DNA of 64,000 bases, from positions 65,494 to 129,493 of the forward strand of contig NZ_FOYZ01000003.1 in NCBI RefSeq assembly GCF_900112775.1. Reading direction: 5' to 3'. The stretch comes from Anaeromicropila populeti (GTDB lineage: Bacteria; Bacillota; Clostridia; Lachnospirales; Lachnospiraceae). The notes beneath the pieces were generated by a model. That model was not told the DNA's origin. It saw only the letters and a program-made list of their open reading frames with translations, and ran no database searches. Positions 63,523-64,000 of the stretch are shown here, in pieces. A program made the translations under genes and the position numbers. Each line of letters opens with the position of its first letter. Positions within the stretch are counted from its first letter, which is position 1.

Positions 63523-64000
63523 CTATCTCTTCTTTAACAACCGCTTTAATTCACTAAATTCCTTATCCGTTACCCCACGATAAGTACCTTCTTTCAGATT
63601 TCCTAACAAAATATTCATAATTCGAACACGCCTCAGCCGGATTACCCGATATTCAAAATACTCACACATTCTTCGTATCTGCCGGTTCAATCCCTGAGTA
63701 ATGACAATTTTAAACTGATAATCTCCTATTACCTCAATTTTGCAAGGACGTGTTACCGTATCTAATATAGGGACTCCCTGCTCCATTTTTCTGACAAAAT
63801 CAGAGGTAATTTTTTTATTCACTGTAACCACATATTCCTTTTCATGGTGATTACTTCCACGTAAAATGTCGTCTACAATATCGCCCTTATTAGTTAGCAG
63901 AATAAGCCCCTCTGAATCTTTATCCAGCCTCCCAATGGGATAAATCCTTTTATCCATATGAATATAATCTACGATATTATCTGGATCATTTTTACTTGTG
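63523..64000 (-). CDS. RsuA/RluF-family pseudouridine synthase, 5' end beyond the window
   Basis: The frame is open to the right edge; codons before the first ATG (63957) still read as family sequence (DPDNIVDYIHMDKRIYPIGRLDKDSEGLILLTN in segments). The catalytic Asp lies in GRLDKDSEGL. ITQGLNRQIRRMCEYFEYRVIRLRRVRIMNI is the family C-terminal motif; this form resembles RluF, which modifies 23S rRNA U2604. The missing N-terminal part should hold the S4 domain. It is 32 bases upstream of ligA. Confidence 0.9.
   Translation of the reverse strand, partial: TSKNDPDNIVDYIHMDKRIYPIGRLDKDSEGLILLTNKGDIVDDILRGSNHHEKEYVVTVNKKITSDFVRKMEQGVPILDTVTRPCKIEVIGDYQFKIVITQGLNRQIRRMCEYFEYRVIRLRRVRIMNILLGNLKEGTYRGVTDKEFSELKRLLKKR

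Overview
The window is AT-rich, has AGGAGG-type ribosome sites and sigma-A promoters, and carries proteins typical of anaerobic Firmicutes: a large GH9 cellulase, subtilases, a Clo7bot-like peptide system and XpaC/TelA. It most likely comes from a fibre-degrading Clostridia/Lachnospiraceae chromosome. No rRNA, tRNA, CRISPR array or complete insertion sequence was seen. Both ends cut a gene: a GH9 cellulase on the left and an RsuA/RluF-type pseudouridine synthase on the right.

Layout. 0-4.3 kb: secreted GH9 cellulase, a 93-aa orphan and a secreted subtilisin (all minus strand). 4.5-10.1 kb: a metal or metal-chelate uptake operon (lipoprotein, FecCD permease, FecE ATPase) continuing into a metallochaperone-GTPase/ABC-ATPase fusion and a signal-less solute-binding protein. 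10.2-19.6 kb: an operon of VgrG-like and PAAR-like (DUF4280) spike proteins, a DcrB-like protein, an Imm11-like protein, a VgrG-polymorphic effector, and a perfectly periodic 889-bp triplication of a membrane immunity-like gene whose middle copy has an in-frame TGA. 19.7-22.1 kb: plus-strand operon of PP-loop ATPase, NUDIX, HAD and YgjV-like proteins. 22.3-25.3 kb: an AbrB-like domain and a SARP/BTAD regulator separated by a frameshift at a C7 tract, followed by four exact 11-bp-period TTCCAAT repeats placed 9 bp from a -10 box, then a RhiA-family protein and two papain-like proteins with the NSW motif. This reads as a complete SARP-controlled regulon in a Firmicute and is the most striking part of the window.

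25.5-33.8 kb: small secreted proteins, an EamA transporter, a MarR-controlled heterodimeric multidrug ABC exporter, and a ThuA plus sugar-isomerase pair. 33.8-41.6 kb: a ribosomal-peptide cluster with a 28-aa Clo7bot-like precursor (38498-38584), two radical SAM/SPASM enzymes, an acyl-carrier-like protein, a BtrH-like protein, an ABC exporter and a subtilase fused to a P-loop domain. 41.8-46.1 kb: a nucleotidyltransferase and two tandem Csp-like subtilases. 46.2-51.2 kb: TetR regulator, GH2 glycosidase and a GPH symporter fused in frame to a flavin/PNPOx-like domain. 51.2-56.9 kb: a small overlapping two-gene unit, PadR/HAAS-DUF4097, and xpaC-telA. 57-59.3 kb: a kinase-HIT fusion overlapping a PurC-like gene. 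59.3-60.5 kb is decayed DNA with a broken parA. 60.5-64 kb is ordinary chromosome: metA (with the acetyl-CoA-type Glu111), ligA and the pseudouridine synthase.

All family assignments were made by reading the sequence and from memory of families; no database search was run.
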